Of a stretch of DNA of 50,422 nt, positions 1 to 7,764 are shown in pieces (the first letter of the stretch is position 1; the number at the start of each line of letters is the position of its first letter). The position numbers and the translations under genes were made by a program. The notes under the pieces were generated by a model. It saw only the letters and a list, made by a program, of their open reading frames with translations, ran no database searches and had not been told where the DNA came from. Location: assembly GCA_903877125.1 (NCBI GenBank), contig CAIRCM010000143.1:1-50422 (forward strand), written 5' to 3'. Origin of the DNA: an uncultured Acetobacteraceae bacterium. Its GTDB lineage: Bacteria > Pseudomonadota > Alphaproteobacteria > Acetobacterales > Acetobacteraceae.

Positions 1-26
1 AAAAATCGAGGGGGGGATTCGCCCCC
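1..26 (-). terminator. Rho-independent terminator of the TIR/FGE operon
   Basis: Read leftward, a five-base G/C stem (CCCCC at 22-26, GGGGG at 12-16) closes a five-base loop and is followed by CTCGA and a run of five T. It lies about 40 bases past the stop of the FGE-domain gene, where an intrinsic terminator for a leftward operon belongs. Confidence 0.7.
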
Positions 27-65
27 ACGCCCCCAAAAGAGGTAAAAAGTCTAAGATTAAAGATG

Positions 66-1565
66 CTACAGCGTCCTGGCGAGGCGGAACCCAACCCAGG
101 GAAGGGAACGCCCGCCGTCCCTGCCGCGGTCGCCGGAGCGGTGGCCCCCGCCGGTGTCGTCCCAGGAGCCGCCCCGCACGACGCGAAGGTCGTTGCTACC
201 GCCGGTTGTCCACGCCGAACCGTCCGACGGGGCGCCTTTGTAGTCTTCGTGCCAGGGATCGGCACACCACTCCTCGACGTTGCCGATCATGTCGTGCAAT
301 CCCCAGGGATTGGCCGGGAATGCATCGACCTCCCTCGTGCCCTTGTCGTTGTTGTTCGCCATCTTCGGATCGAACGCATCGCCCCACCAGCGCGCCGTCG
401 GCGTGCCGGCGCGGCACGCATATTCCCACTCCGCCTCGCTCGGCAGACGGTAATGCAGCCCGGTCCGCTCGGACAGCCATTCGCAGTAGGCCGCGGCATC
501 GTCCCACGACACGTTCACCGCCGGATGCCGGTCGTTCTGCTGGAATTCCGGTGGCTTCGGGGTGCGGCCGGTGTCCTGGGCGAACTCGGCGTATTCCCCG
601 ACCGTGACCGGATAGCGGCCGAGCAGGAACAGTCTGGGGATCGCGACGTTGTGTTGCGGGCGGGCGTGGTCGTCCCAATCGAACCCGTGGTCCTTGGTTT
701 CTTCCTCGGAGATGCCCATCACGAAGCTGCCTGGGCGGATCAGGACCATGTCGGGGCGATCGGTCGGGAACCCACCTTCGGGATCCTTCTCGATCATGCC
801 GCCCAGGGCCGCCACGCCCGCTGTCAGACGCTTCAGCGGTGCCTCGAGCTCCCAGGCCCGCTGGACCAGCTCCTCGGTCACCAGCCCGAACCAGTCGGTG
901 ACATTCGCCCGGAAATCGTCCGTCAGATCGAGGATCGTTTCAAGCGCATTCACCAACGCGCCGACATCCACCGTGACGTCGTTCGCCGTCAGAAGCAGAC
1001 GATTCAGATTGATCCGGAACGTCATGTCGTCGACGTAGAGCACAACCAGTTCGCCCTGCCGGCGGAACGTCGGCCGCGTGCGGGCTTCCCGGGCGACGTT
1101 GCGCACCGCGCGCTCGAACGCGTCGAGCTGGCTCAGCACCGTCCGAACCCCGTCCCGCGTCGCGGGGATCTGATCGAAGCCCTGGCGCCCGGGAATGCGC
1201 GGCATGTCGGGGTAGGACAGCATCGCCTCCTGCCGCGCTTGGTCGACCGAGATACGCAGCCGGCCCAAGGCGCCGTTCAGTTCGCGGAACGCGTACGACC
1301 GGTCGGCGTCCTCGGCGGGCCCGACCGGGACCTGCACGCCAAGCAGCGCGCGCGATAGGCCGTCGAGGTCCCGGACCACGCCCTCGTTCGGGTACTCGCG
1401 GTGCACCTTCAGCAGATCGTCCGCGACCGACAGGGCTTTGAGGATGGTGTCCTTCGGCATGGCATAGTCGTCATTGTTGACCGCCGAAACGATCTCCCGA
1501 ATGTCCTGGACATGGGCTCCCAGGTCGGCGAGGGCAACGAGCAGCGCATCGGGCCGGGCGGTCAT
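66..1565 (-). CDS. FGE/SUMF-type domain protein with long helical N-terminus
   Basis: 499 residues from the ATG that overlaps the TIR gene stop (ATGA). A GTG nine bases upstream is also open. Residues 1 to about 265 are mostly helical and match no family I recognise. Residues about 273-499 form an FGE-sulfatase (SUMF1-like) fold: VNVSWDDAAAYCEWL (350-364), RLPSEAEWEYACRAG (373-387), GNVEEWC (428-434), RVVRGGSW (461-468) and a terminal VGFRLAR. True formylglycine-generating enzymes carry two copper-binding cysteines just after the GGSW block. Here that stretch (DDTGGGHRSGDRGRDGG) has none, so sulfatase activation is unlikely and a ligand-sensing or scaffold role is more plausible. Translational coupling to the TIR gene suggests the two products act together. 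No signal peptide is visible, so it is probably cytoplasmic. Confidence 0.85.
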   Translation of the reverse strand: MTARPDALLVALADLGAHVQDIREIVSAVNNDDYAMPKDTILKALSVADDLLKVHREYPNEGVVRDLDGLSRALLGVQVPVGPAEDADRSYAFRELNGALGRLRISVDQARQEAMLSYPDMPRIPGRQGFDQIPATRDGVRTVLSQLDAFERAVRNVAREARTRPTFRRQGELVVLYVDDMTFRINLNRLLLTANDVTVDVGALVNALETILDLTDDFRANVTDWFGLVTEELVQRAWELEAPLKRLTAGVAALGGMIEKDPEGGFPTDRPDMVLIRPGSFVMGISEEETKDHGFDWDDHARPQHNVAIPRLFLLGRYPVTVGEYAEFAQDTGRTPKPPEFQQNDRHPAVNVSWDDAAAYCEWLSERTGLHYRLPSEAEWEYACRAGTPTARWWGDAFDPKMANNNDKGTREVDAFPANPWGLHDMIGNVEEWCADPWHEDYKGAPSDGSAWTTGGSNDLRVVRGGSWDDTGGGHRSGDRGRDGGRSLPWVGFRLARTL

Positions 1566-2032
1566 GGTTGCCACCCCGGAAATTTACGTTCCAGCGCTTG
1601 TAGCAGTTGCCCATGCGCTTCCTCGAAACCGCGTCCGCGCGGAGCCCATTGGTCGATCGGCTTGACCCGGTCCTGGTGGCCCTTGGGCACCATCTGAAAC
1701 GGGCGCAGTTCGCGCAATGGAATGCAGGCTTTCAGCTGGATGGGAAACATCGGTGTGGCGTCTGTTTTCGCCCGATCTAAAATGGCCGGCAATTCCACCT
1801 TTTCGATGAATTTGCTGCTGTTGAACGAAGGCGAAAACAGCAGGACAAAGAAATCGGCGCGGGCGATACGGGCGTCGATCTTCTCCCGGAACCGATCCCC
1901 CGCCACGATGTCGGGATCGGCCCAGAACTCCACGCCCCCAGCCCTGGTCGTCGGCGCGAAGTGCTGAAGCAGCACTCGGCACATGGACTTGTCGTCGTGC
2001 GAGTAGGAAATGAACCCCTGAAGCTTTTTCAT
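1562..2032 (-). CDS. TIR-domain protein
   Basis: 156 residues from the Met that opens MKKLQGFISYSHDD. An in-frame ATG 16 codons upstream (2080) is possible, but its extra residues do not look like part of the fold. FISYSHDDKS is the first TIR box, FWADPDIVAGDRFREKI the BB-loop region, and FFVLLFSPSFNSSKFIEKVEL carries the serine-rich strand and the Glu (E80) at the NADase catalytic position. It is essentially a stand-alone TIR domain with a short tail. Bacterial TIR proteins in defence systems deplete or convert NAD+ when triggered. That activity is inferred here. The stop overlaps the start of the FGE-domain gene, so the partner protein is the likely sensor or regulator. Confidence 0.85.
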   Translation of the reverse strand: MKKLQGFISYSHDDKSMCRVLLQHFAPTTRAGGVEFWADPDIVAGDRFREKIDARIARADFFVLLFSPSFNSSKFIEKVELPAILDRAKTDATPMFPIQLKACIPLRELRPFQMVPKGHQDRVKPIDQWAPRGRGFEEAHGQLLQALERKFPGWQP

Positions 2033-2123
2033 CGTCCCGGCCGGCCGTTGAGACCGGCGATACCCTACACGTTGCGTCATCGCGCCGGCAAGACCGCCCG
2101 TTTCCAGCTATGCGGTCTGTCCG

Positions 2124-2531
2124 TCACGGCGGGAAAGCTTGGATAAACGCGGCTGGCCGGTAAATCGGAATCCCCCGGAACTGCCCGATATCGAGCAGGT
2201 CCCCGTCCCCCGCCAGGATGCAATCGGCACGCCCGGAAACGGCCAGCGAAAGGAACTTGTCGTCCTTCGGATCGCGGCAGGCGACGACCGTTTCGGTCAC
2301 ACTGACCAGTTCCGAGATCCCCGCATACCACTCCCAGTAGTCGATACTCTGGTCGAGCGGGATATACTTGCGAAATTTTTTCCGTGTTAAAACGGTCAAC
2401 AATTCCGCCAGCGTCTCATCTGAAACCAGGGGAATGCCACCGGCGGCGATGCGGTCGAATATCGATTCGAAAGCCCGGCTTGGGCGGATGGCGAAGCTGA
2501 CCAGAATGTTCGTATCGATGACGACCCGCAT
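2124..2531 (-). CDS. PIN-domain toxin of a type II toxin-antitoxin pair
   Basis: 135 residues. The protein opens with MRVVIDTNILVS, the first PIN acidic motif (D6). Further conserved acids lie in DETLAELL, RDPKDDKFLSLAV and AGDGDLLDI, so the four-acid Mg-dependent RNase site looks intact. It resembles the PIN proteins annotated as putative toxin-antitoxin toxin components. The start overlaps the stop of the upstream small gene by one base (TGATG), the usual antitoxin-toxin coupling. It lies 91 bp upstream of the TIR gene on the same strand, so one transcript could cover antitoxin, toxin, TIR and FGE genes. Confidence 0.85.
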   Translation of the reverse strand: MRVVIDTNILVSFAIRPSRAFESIFDRIAAGGIPLVSDETLAELLTVLTRKKFRKYIPLDQSIDYWEWYAGISELVSVTETVVACRDPKDDKFLSLAVSGRADCILAGDGDLLDIGQFRGIPIYRPAAFIQAFPP

Positions 2532-2734
2532 CAGCCGCCGTGCTTCAGCGACGCCATCAGTTCGTCGTAAACCGCGTCGGTCATGCCGTTCGTCGCGGCA
2601 GTCTGCTGCAACTTACGCGCGATCGCGGTGAGGCTCGGCCGTCCGACGATCGCGCGGACATGCTCCGCGGCGGGAAGCCGAGCGAGCTGCGCGATAACTT
2701 CGGCGGCGGTTCCATCGATAATCTGGGGTTCCAT
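2531..2734 (-). CDS. Putative antitoxin of the PIN toxin
   Basis: 67 residues starting MEPQIIDGTAAEV. This start is chosen over a codon 18 residues upstream because AAGGAG lies about nine bases before it. The product is small, mostly helical and rich in Ala and Leu (VIAQLARLPAAEHVRAIVGRP). I do not recognise its DNA-binding family. Its role rests on size, position and the one-base overlap with the PIN toxin. It would bind and neutralise the toxin and may repress the shared promoter in the gap facing the Fic gene. Confidence 0.7.
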   Translation of the reverse strand: MEPQIIDGTAAEVIAQLARLPAAEHVRAIVGRPSLTAIARKLQQTAATNGMTDAVYDELMASLKHGG

Positions 2735-2782
2735 GCCGGGATGCTCCTTGGTCCGCCGTCCATGGTAGCATGATCGGCAGTT

Positions 2783-3604
2783 TTGCAAGCCGGAATCATC
2801 CGGTCCGTGGCCCTCCGCCCTTCCTCCGTGTTAGAAACCCGCCTTATCCACTACGTGGAATCTGCGAACGTGTCCGCCCTGCGCCAATCTGTCACCACCA
2901 AGAAAGCCGAACTCGAACGCCTTCGCCTGCTAGCCCCCAACGGCCTGCGCAACCTCGAACACGTCTACGACCTCGAACTCACCTACACATCCAACGCCAT
3001 CGAGGGAAACACCCTCACCGCGGCCGAGACCCAATTGGTTATCGAAAAGGGCATCGCGATCGGCGGCAAACCGCTGAAGGACCACCTCGAAGCCATCGAC
3101 CACCACGAAGCCATCCTCTACGTCCGCGCGATCGCCAAAAACACTGCCCCACTGACCGAGTTCGACGTCCGAACCCTGCACAGCCTGGTACTGAGGCGCG
3201 CCGACCCCAACATCGCCGGCCGCTATGCCGATCAGGGCCGGTTCGTTCTGACCGAAACCGGCCGCCGCGCCTTCCCCAAGCCCGCCGAGGTGCCGGCGCT
3301 TATGGGTGCCTTCGCCGAATGGCTGGGGTCCGCCCCCGACACCCCCGATACGGCCTTCGCCGCCCATCGCCGCCTCGCCGCCATCCATCCCTTCAACGAC
3401 GGCAACGGCCGCACCGCTCGGCTGCTCATGAACCTGGTCCTGATCCGCGGCGGCTACCCGCCGGTGTCGGTCCGCCCGATCGATCGTCCGGCCTATATCG
3501 CCGCGATCGACGACGCCGAAGCGTTCAATCGCTTTCTGTACGAACGGTTGGATGCGACCCTGATCGATTATCTCGACGCGATCCGCCAAGCGCTGCCAAG
3601 CTGA
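2783..3604 (+). CDS. Fic family protein (probable AMPylase)
   Basis: Up to 273 residues if the TTG at 2783 is the start. GTG codons at 2807, 2828 and 2854 are alternatives and the true start is uncertain. HPFNDGNGR (202-210 on this numbering) is the complete Fic active-site loop, so the enzyme should transfer AMP or a related group to a protein hydroxyl. The N-terminal helix carries SNAIEG (70-75), matching the (S/T)xxxE(G/N) inhibitory motif of class II Fic proteins, whose Glu blocks productive ATP binding. The gene diverges from the toxin-antitoxin operon and converges on the DMT transporter. Fic proteins are common in mobile and defence loci, which fits this left end. Confidence 0.85.
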   Translation: MQAGIIRSVALRPSSVLETRLIHYVESANVSALRQSVTTKKAELERLRLLAPNGLRNLEHVYDLELTYTSNAIEGNTLTAAETQLVIEKGIAIGGKPLKDHLEAIDHHEAILYVRAIAKNTAPLTEFDVRTLHSLVLRRADPNIAGRYADQGRFVLTETGRRAFPKPAEVPALMGAFAEWLGSAPDTPDTAFAAHRRLAAIHPFNDGNGRTARLLMNLVLIRGGYPPVSVRPIDRPAYIAAIDDAEAFNRFLYERLDATLIDYLDAIRQALPS

Positions 3605-3609
3605 CAGCC

Positions 3610-4503
3610 CTATCCAAGCCGCCGGGACCACCCCAACCACAACCCCGCCGAGATAACCACGCCAGCCCCAATCCATGTCGCCAGATCCGGTAACTGACCA
3701 AACATCAGGAACCCGACCCCGACCGACCCGAGCAGCTGAAAATACTGAAACGGCGCGATAATATTCGCCGGCGCGTAAGCCAGCGCCCGCACCACGCAGT
3801 AATGCCCCGCCCCGCCCAATATCCCCAGCATGCAGAACAGGCCGAAATCGAGGAAACTCACCGGAAACCGCCCCACGAACGGCAGCACCACCAGCATTGC
3901 CACCGCCCCGAACGCGGAACTGTAGAACGTCGTCGTGGCGGTCGAATCGATGCCCGCGCCCATCCGCGTCAGGATTTGGTACAATGCGAAACAGGTCGCA
4001 CTCCCGATCAGAAACAACGACGATGGATGAAACACCGCGCTTCCGGGCCGGATCACGATCAGTACCCCGACGAAGCCGACCAGGATCGCCATGGCGTGGC
4101 CGAACGATGTGCGCTCCCCCAGCATCGGCCAGGCCAGCAGCGCCACGATCAGCGGCCCGAGCATGCCGATCGCCGCGGCGTCCGCCAGGGGGATGAAGAC
4201 GATGGCGGCGACGAACAGGCAGTTCGACAGACATTGGATCATCGATCGCGCCAACTGGATCTTTGGCTGGCGCGTGATGAACATGCGCACGCCGCTGGTG
4301 GGCAGGAAGGCGATCATGGTGAACACCACGTGGCCAAAGAACCGGGCCCAAGACACTTCCAGCGTGCTGTAGGTCTGCCCCAATATCTTGGCGAACGCGT
4401 TCATGAACGGGAACATCGCGCCGGCCGTGCACATCAGCCCGATGCCGGCCAACACCCGCCACCGTTCGGGAACGGGGCGCGACAGGACGGCGGACAGCGA
4501 CAT
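3610..4503 (-). CDS. EamA/DMT-family transporter
   Basis: 297 residues with about ten hydrophobic segments in two EamA repeats, for example LAGIGLMCTAGAMFPFMNAFAKIL near the start and WIGAGVVISAGLWLGW at the end. The second repeat contains APFQYFQLLGSVGVGFLMFGQLPD, typical of the RhaT/RarD-like branch. It is an inner-membrane exporter or facilitator of unknown substrate. A GGAG and TTTAGGT stretch precedes the ATG. It is divergent from the SDR at 4607, and its 3' end lies five bases from the Fic stop, so the two genes converge with no obvious terminator. Confidence 0.85.
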   Translation of the reverse strand: MSLSAVLSRPVPERWRVLAGIGLMCTAGAMFPFMNAFAKILGQTYSTLEVSWARFFGHVVFTMIAFLPTSGVRMFITRQPKIQLARSMIQCLSNCLFVAAIVFIPLADAAAIGMLGPLIVALLAWPMLGERTSFGHAMAILVGFVGVLIVIRPGSAVFHPSSLFLIGSATCFALYQILTRMGAGIDSTATTTFYSSAFGAVAMLVVLPFVGRFPVSFLDFGLFCMLGILGGAGHYCVVRALAYAPANIIAPFQYFQLLGSVGVGFLMFGQLPDLATWIGAGVVISAGLWLGWSRRLG

Positions 4504-4606
4504 ACCTAAACTCCAGCAGGGCAGGGGCTTCTACGCACCCGTTCCGCACGCTTCCACCATCCCCGCCGTTATGGCAGCGTTGCGTCCTAAAACGGAGGAA
4601 ACAACC

Positions 4607-5350
4607 ATGAGGCTCGCAGGCAAAGTCGCCATCATCTCCGGCGCCGCATCCGGCATGGGCGCCGCCACCGCCCGCATGTTCGCGCGCGAAGGCGCCAAGG
4701 TCGTCATTGGCGATCTGCTGGAACACGAGGGCAAGCTCGTCGCGGATTCCATCGGGCCGGCCGCGCTGTTTCAGCGTCTGGACGTCACCGATGAGGGCAA
4801 CTGGGCCGACGTGGTCGAAACCACGCTGCGGCACTTCGGCAAGTTGAATATCCTGGTCAACAACGCCGGCATATCCGGGAGCGCCGAGCAGGACCTTTAT
4901 TCCACGGATGCGTGGCACCGGATCATGGGCATCAACGCGACCGGCACGTTCCTGGGGCTGAAATACGGGATCAAGGCCATCGCGGAATCCGGTGGCGGGT
5001 CGATCGTCAATCTTTCGTCCATTGCTGGCATTATCGGGTCGGAGGGGATTCACATGGCCTACAATGCCTCCAAAGCCGCGGTCCGCCTGATGACCAAGTC
5101 GGTCGCGGTGCAGCATGCCAAGGATGGGATCCGCTGCAACTCGGTGCATCCTGGTATCATGCCGCCGATGCGCACGTCGGGTCGGACAGCGGAACCGGAG
5201 GTCCGGGCGCGCCGCATGAATGTCATTCCAATGCGCCGCCCGGGGGAGGTGGACGAAGTCGCTCACGCCATTTTGTTCCTGGCCTCCGATGAGTCGTCGT
5301 ATATCACGGGCTCCGAGATCCATGTGGACGGTGGGGCAATCGCGATCTAA
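4607..5350 (+). CDS. SDR family oxidoreductase
   Basis: 247 residues. The ATG at 4607 has GGAGG eight bases upstream. The reading frame stays open far to the left, but the classical SDR N-terminus begins here (MRLAGKVAIISGAASGMG). The NAD(P)-binding glycine motif is at 11-18, NNAG at 85-88, and the Asn-Ser-Tyr-Lys tetrad at N110, S138, Y152 and K156. The C-terminus (ITGSEIHVDGGAIAI) is the usual SDR ending. It should oxidise an alcohol or reduce a carbonyl in the cytoplasm; the substrate is unknown. A decayed copy of its last third lies downstream at 5831-6010, evidence of a former tandem duplication. Confidence 0.9.
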   Translation: MRLAGKVAIISGAASGMGAATARMFAREGAKVVIGDLLEHEGKLVADSIGPAALFQRLDVTDEGNWADVVETTLRHFGKLNILVNNAGISGSAEQDLYSTDAWHRIMGINATGTFLGLKYGIKAIAESGGGSIVNLSSIAGIIGSEGIHMAYNASKAAVRLMTKSVAVQHAKDGIRCNSVHPGIMPPMRTSGRTAEPEVRARRMNVIPMRRPGEVDEVAHAILFLASDESSYITGSEIHVDGGAIAI

Positions 5351-5367
5351 CGGGACGAAGGGCGCAA

Positions 5368-5814
5368 ATGGCGGCGACAGTTCGGGGGGCTGACAGGGTA
5401 CGGGCGCTTTTGGGTGTGGTCCTGTTCAGCGCCGCGATTTGGTATTTGTTCACGGCTCAATACCCCATGCTGGTCAGCGATTGGACCTATCGCGATGCCT
5501 TTGCTCCCGCGACCGGGGTGACCGTGACCTCGGCAAGATGCAAGGTGTGGGGCGCTGTTTTGGCTCATGAATGCACTATCGGATATCAGGACATCCGCGG
5601 TCAGACGAGGCAGGTCTCGTTTGGCGCCTTCGGCCCGTCACCCGATTATGCCGGTCGGCTGCTGAGGGTTCCCGATCGTCCCGATGTTCTTACCAACAGT
5701 GTTGCGCTGTCGGAACTGGTCAACCGGACGGTCTTCGCGGTCCTCATGGGTAGTTTCAGCGTATGGCTTGTCGCGAGATGTCTCAGGCGATTGTTCGCCA
5801 GGGCACCTGCCTGA
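5368..5814 (+). CDS. Small membrane protein with two transmembrane segments
   Basis: 148 residues, 17 bp after the SDR stop, with GAAGGG before the ATG. A hydrophobic segment near residues 13-32 (LLGVVLFSAAIWYLFTAQYP) and another near 118-135 (TVFAVLMGSFSVWLVARCL) flank a hydrophilic middle part with two cysteines (SARCKVWGAVLAHECTIGY). The layout resembles small DUF3592-like proteins, but I cannot assign a family. It sits between the intact SDR and the remnant of its duplicate, so it may have arrived during or after the duplication. Confidence 0.6.
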   Translation: MAATVRGADRVRALLGVVLFSAAIWYLFTAQYPMLVSDWTYRDAFAPATGVTVTSARCKVWGAVLAHECTIGYQDIRGQTRQVSFGAFGPSPDYAGRLLRVPDRPDVLTNSVALSELVNRTVFAVLMGSFSVWLVARCLRRLFARAPA

Positions 5815-5830
5815 GTCCTGTTACCCCCTC

Positions 5831-6010
5831 GGCATTTCCCACCGCGGCGACCCGGTGGATCCCGGCGCCATGCCGTTGATGGGCACCTCCACCCGCACCA
5901 CCGACCCCGGGGTGCGGGCGCTTCGGATGAACGTCATCCTTTTCCTTACGTCGGGCGGGCCGTCAGATGTCATGGGGTAGGACATTCATGTCGCCGACGG
6001 CGACATCTCG
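5831..6010 (+). pseudogene. Remnant of a duplicated SDR gene
   Basis: In frame, this stretch reads DPGAMPLMGTSTRTTDPGVR then ALRMNVI. The intact SDR has HPGIMPPMRTSGRTAEPEVR then ARRMNVI. It continues as LFLTSGGPSDVMG, a TAG stop at 5978-5980, then DIHVADGDIS, against LFLASDESSYITG and SEIHVDGGAIA in the intact gene. About 15 codons between MNVI and LFL are missing and the first two thirds of the gene are gone. It is therefore a non-coding relic of a second copy of the SDR at 4607-5350. Confidence 0.8.
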
Positions 6011-6025
6011 ATGCGGACCCGCCTC

Positions 6026-6059
6026 ATTGCCCCAAAAATAGACATATAAAATGGGCAAT
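6026..6059. promoter_or_regulatory. Inverted repeat in the promoter region of the ABC operon
   Basis: ATTGCCC (6026-6032) and GGGCAAT (6053-6059) form a perfect seven-base inverted repeat across a 20-bp AT-rich spacer. A TATAAT at 6076-6081 follows within an unusually AT-rich patch. No good TTGACA-like -35 box is seen. This is a plausible operator for the transporter operon at 6181; the regulator is not in the neighbourhood. Confidence 0.4.
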
Positions 6060-6123
6060 AGAGTAAAAAATGTCCTATAATATAGTACTTGCACGACAAC
6101 CGGTCAGATGAATATGCTGCACC

Positions 6124-6173
6124 GCACAAAAGGTCGCGACCATAATCCGCGTCGCTGCTTTTTTGTGCAGGAG
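6124..6173 (+). promoter_or_regulatory. Leader hairpin and RBS of the first binding protein
   Basis: GCACAAAA (6124-6131) can pair with TTTTGTGC (6161-6168), enclosing the perfect palindrome GGTCGCGACC (6132-6141). AGGAG (6169-6173) follows directly and lies seven bases before the ATG at 6181. The arrangement could modulate translation or stabilise the mRNA start. It may also be incidental. Confidence 0.4.
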
Positions 6174-6180
6174 AGCGCAT

Positions 6181-7764
6181 ATGCCATTGAGCCAAGTTTC
6201 CACCTTTCTGACAGCCGCATTCCTCGCGGCCGGGGTCGCCGCATCGGCCCAGGCCGCGTCCGTCCTCACCGTCGGCATGACCGCCGGCGACATCCCGGTC
6301 ACCACCGGTAACCCCGACCAAGGGTTCGAAGGCTTTCGCTTCGTCGGCTACAATCTCTACGACGCTCTCGCTCTGTGGGACCTGTCGTCCTTCGACAAGC
6401 CGTCCGACATCAAGCCAGGCCTCGCCACCAGTTGGGAGATCGATCCGAACAACAAGCGCCGCTGGATTTTCCATCTGCGGCAGGGCGTGAAGTTCCACGA
6501 TGGATGCGCTTTCACCGCCGACGATGTCGTGTGGAACATGGCGCGCGTCACCGATTCCAAGGCGCCGCAATACTTCACCCAGCAGATGGCGTTATCCCGC
6601 GCCTACACGACGAATTTCGAATCGATCGAGAAAATAGACGACTATACCGTCGCCATTAACACCAAGGTGGTCGAATCCATCTTCCCTTATTCCATGTCCT
6701 ATATTTTGATGATCAGCCGCTGCAAGGCGGAGGCGCTGAAATACGACTGGAACGCCTATGCCAACGACCCCTCCGGCACCGGCCCCTATCGTTTCAGCCG
6801 CATGGTGCCGCACGAGCGGCTCGAACTGCTCCCCAACAAGGATTACTGGGACCCCAAGCGCGTTCCCAAACAGGATAAACTCGTTCTGCTGCCGATGCCG
6901 GAGGCGGCAACCCGAGCGGCGGCGTTGATGACGGGGCAGGTTAATTTTATCGAGGCACCGTCGCCCGACACCATCCCTCGCCTGAAGGCGGCGGGCATGC
7001 AGATCATCACCAACACCTACCCTCACAACTGGCCCTTCATCCTGAATTTCGTGAAAGGGCCGATGACCGACGTCCGGGTACGGCGGGCTGCCAACTACGC
7101 GCTCAATCGGGCGGAGTTCGTCGAGCTGCTGAACGGTCTGGCAATTGAATCGTATGCCACGATGCCCCCGACCTCGCCCTGGTACGGGCATCCCGTCCGC
7201 TACGAATACAACGTGGAAAAGGCGAAAGCTCTACTGAAGGAAGCCGGCTGCCTCCCCTGCAAACTCACCCTCGCCATCTCCACCTCCGGCTCCGGTCAGA
7301 TGCAGCCGCTGCCGATGAACGAGTTGCTGAAGTCGCAGCTCGAAGCGGCCGGATTCCAGATCGACTTCAAAGTCATGGACTGGAACAGCCTGATCGAGAT
7401 CGCCCGTTCCGGCGTGCCGAAATATCCCGATATCGACGGCTATAATGGCTCGCGCGCCCTGCTGGACCCGATGTCCGCCCTGATCAAACCGGTCTGGAAA
7501 TTCCATTGGTCCCCTGCCGGCGCCAACTGGGGCCACTTCGAGGACCCGGAAGCCGAAGACCTCGTCGCCAAAATCCTGAATGAGTTCGATGCCGGCAAAC
7601 GCACGCAGCTCCTGATCAAACTCAACGAGCTTCACGCCGATCGCGCCCTGATGATCTTCGTGGTGCACGACGTGAACCCCCGCGCACTGTCTCCGAAATT
7701 GAAGGGTTTCGTGCAGGCGCAAAACTGGTTCCAGGATCTCACCCCGATCGAGGTCATGCCATGA
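6181..7764 (+). CDS. ABC transporter substrate-binding protein, family 5 (copy 1)
   Basis: 527 residues. The ATG at 6181 is preferred over a codon 18 bases upstream because AGGAG sits seven bases before it. A Sec signal peptide ending SAQA/AS (about 27 residues) exports it to the periplasm. The body is a complete SBP_bac_5 (DppA/OppA-like) protein, with LATSWEIDPNNKRRWIFHLR and KFHDGCAFTADDVVWNM as family hallmarks. AGCLPCKLTLAIS near residue 360 is shared with the paralogue at 12323. It delivers a peptide-like or other amphipathic solute to the permeases encoded next, the first of which overlaps it by four bases (ATGA). The start motif GMTAGDIPVTTGNPDQG is nearly repeated in the second copy. 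The substrate is unknown. Confidence 0.9.
   Translation: MPLSQVSTFLTAAFLAAGVAASAQAASVLTVGMTAGDIPVTTGNPDQGFEGFRFVGYNLYDALALWDLSSFDKPSDIKPGLATSWEIDPNNKRRWIFHLRQGVKFHDGCAFTADDVVWNMARVTDSKAPQYFTQQMALSRAYTTNFESIEKIDDYTVAINTKVVESIFPYSMSYILMISRCKAEALKYDWNAYANDPSGTGPYRFSRMVPHERLELLPNKDYWDPKRVPKQDKLVLLPMPEAATRAAALMTGQVNFIEAPSPDTIPRLKAAGMQIITNTYPHNWPFILNFVKGPMTDVRVRRAANYALNRAEFVELLNGLAIESYATMPPTSPWYGHPVRYEYNVEKAKALLKEAGCLPCKLTLAISTSGSGQMQPLPMNELLKSQLEAAGFQIDFKVMDWNSLIEIARSGVPKYPDIDGYNGSRALLDPMSALIKPVWKFHWSPAGANWGHFEDPEAEDLVAKILNEFDAGKRTQLLIKLNELHADRALMIFVVHDVNPRALSPKLKGFVQAQNWFQDLTPIEVMP

Noticed and set aside
66-1565. The FGE-domain protein considered as a true formylglycine-generating enzyme.
   Set aside because: The two catalytic cysteines after GGSW are absent and no sulfatase gene is nearby.
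2930-5323. A very long leftward open frame of about 797 codons across the Fic, DMT and SDR genes.
   Set aside because: It is antisense to three recognisable genes with full motifs, and its product is low-complexity. Long open antisense frames are expected at this GC content.
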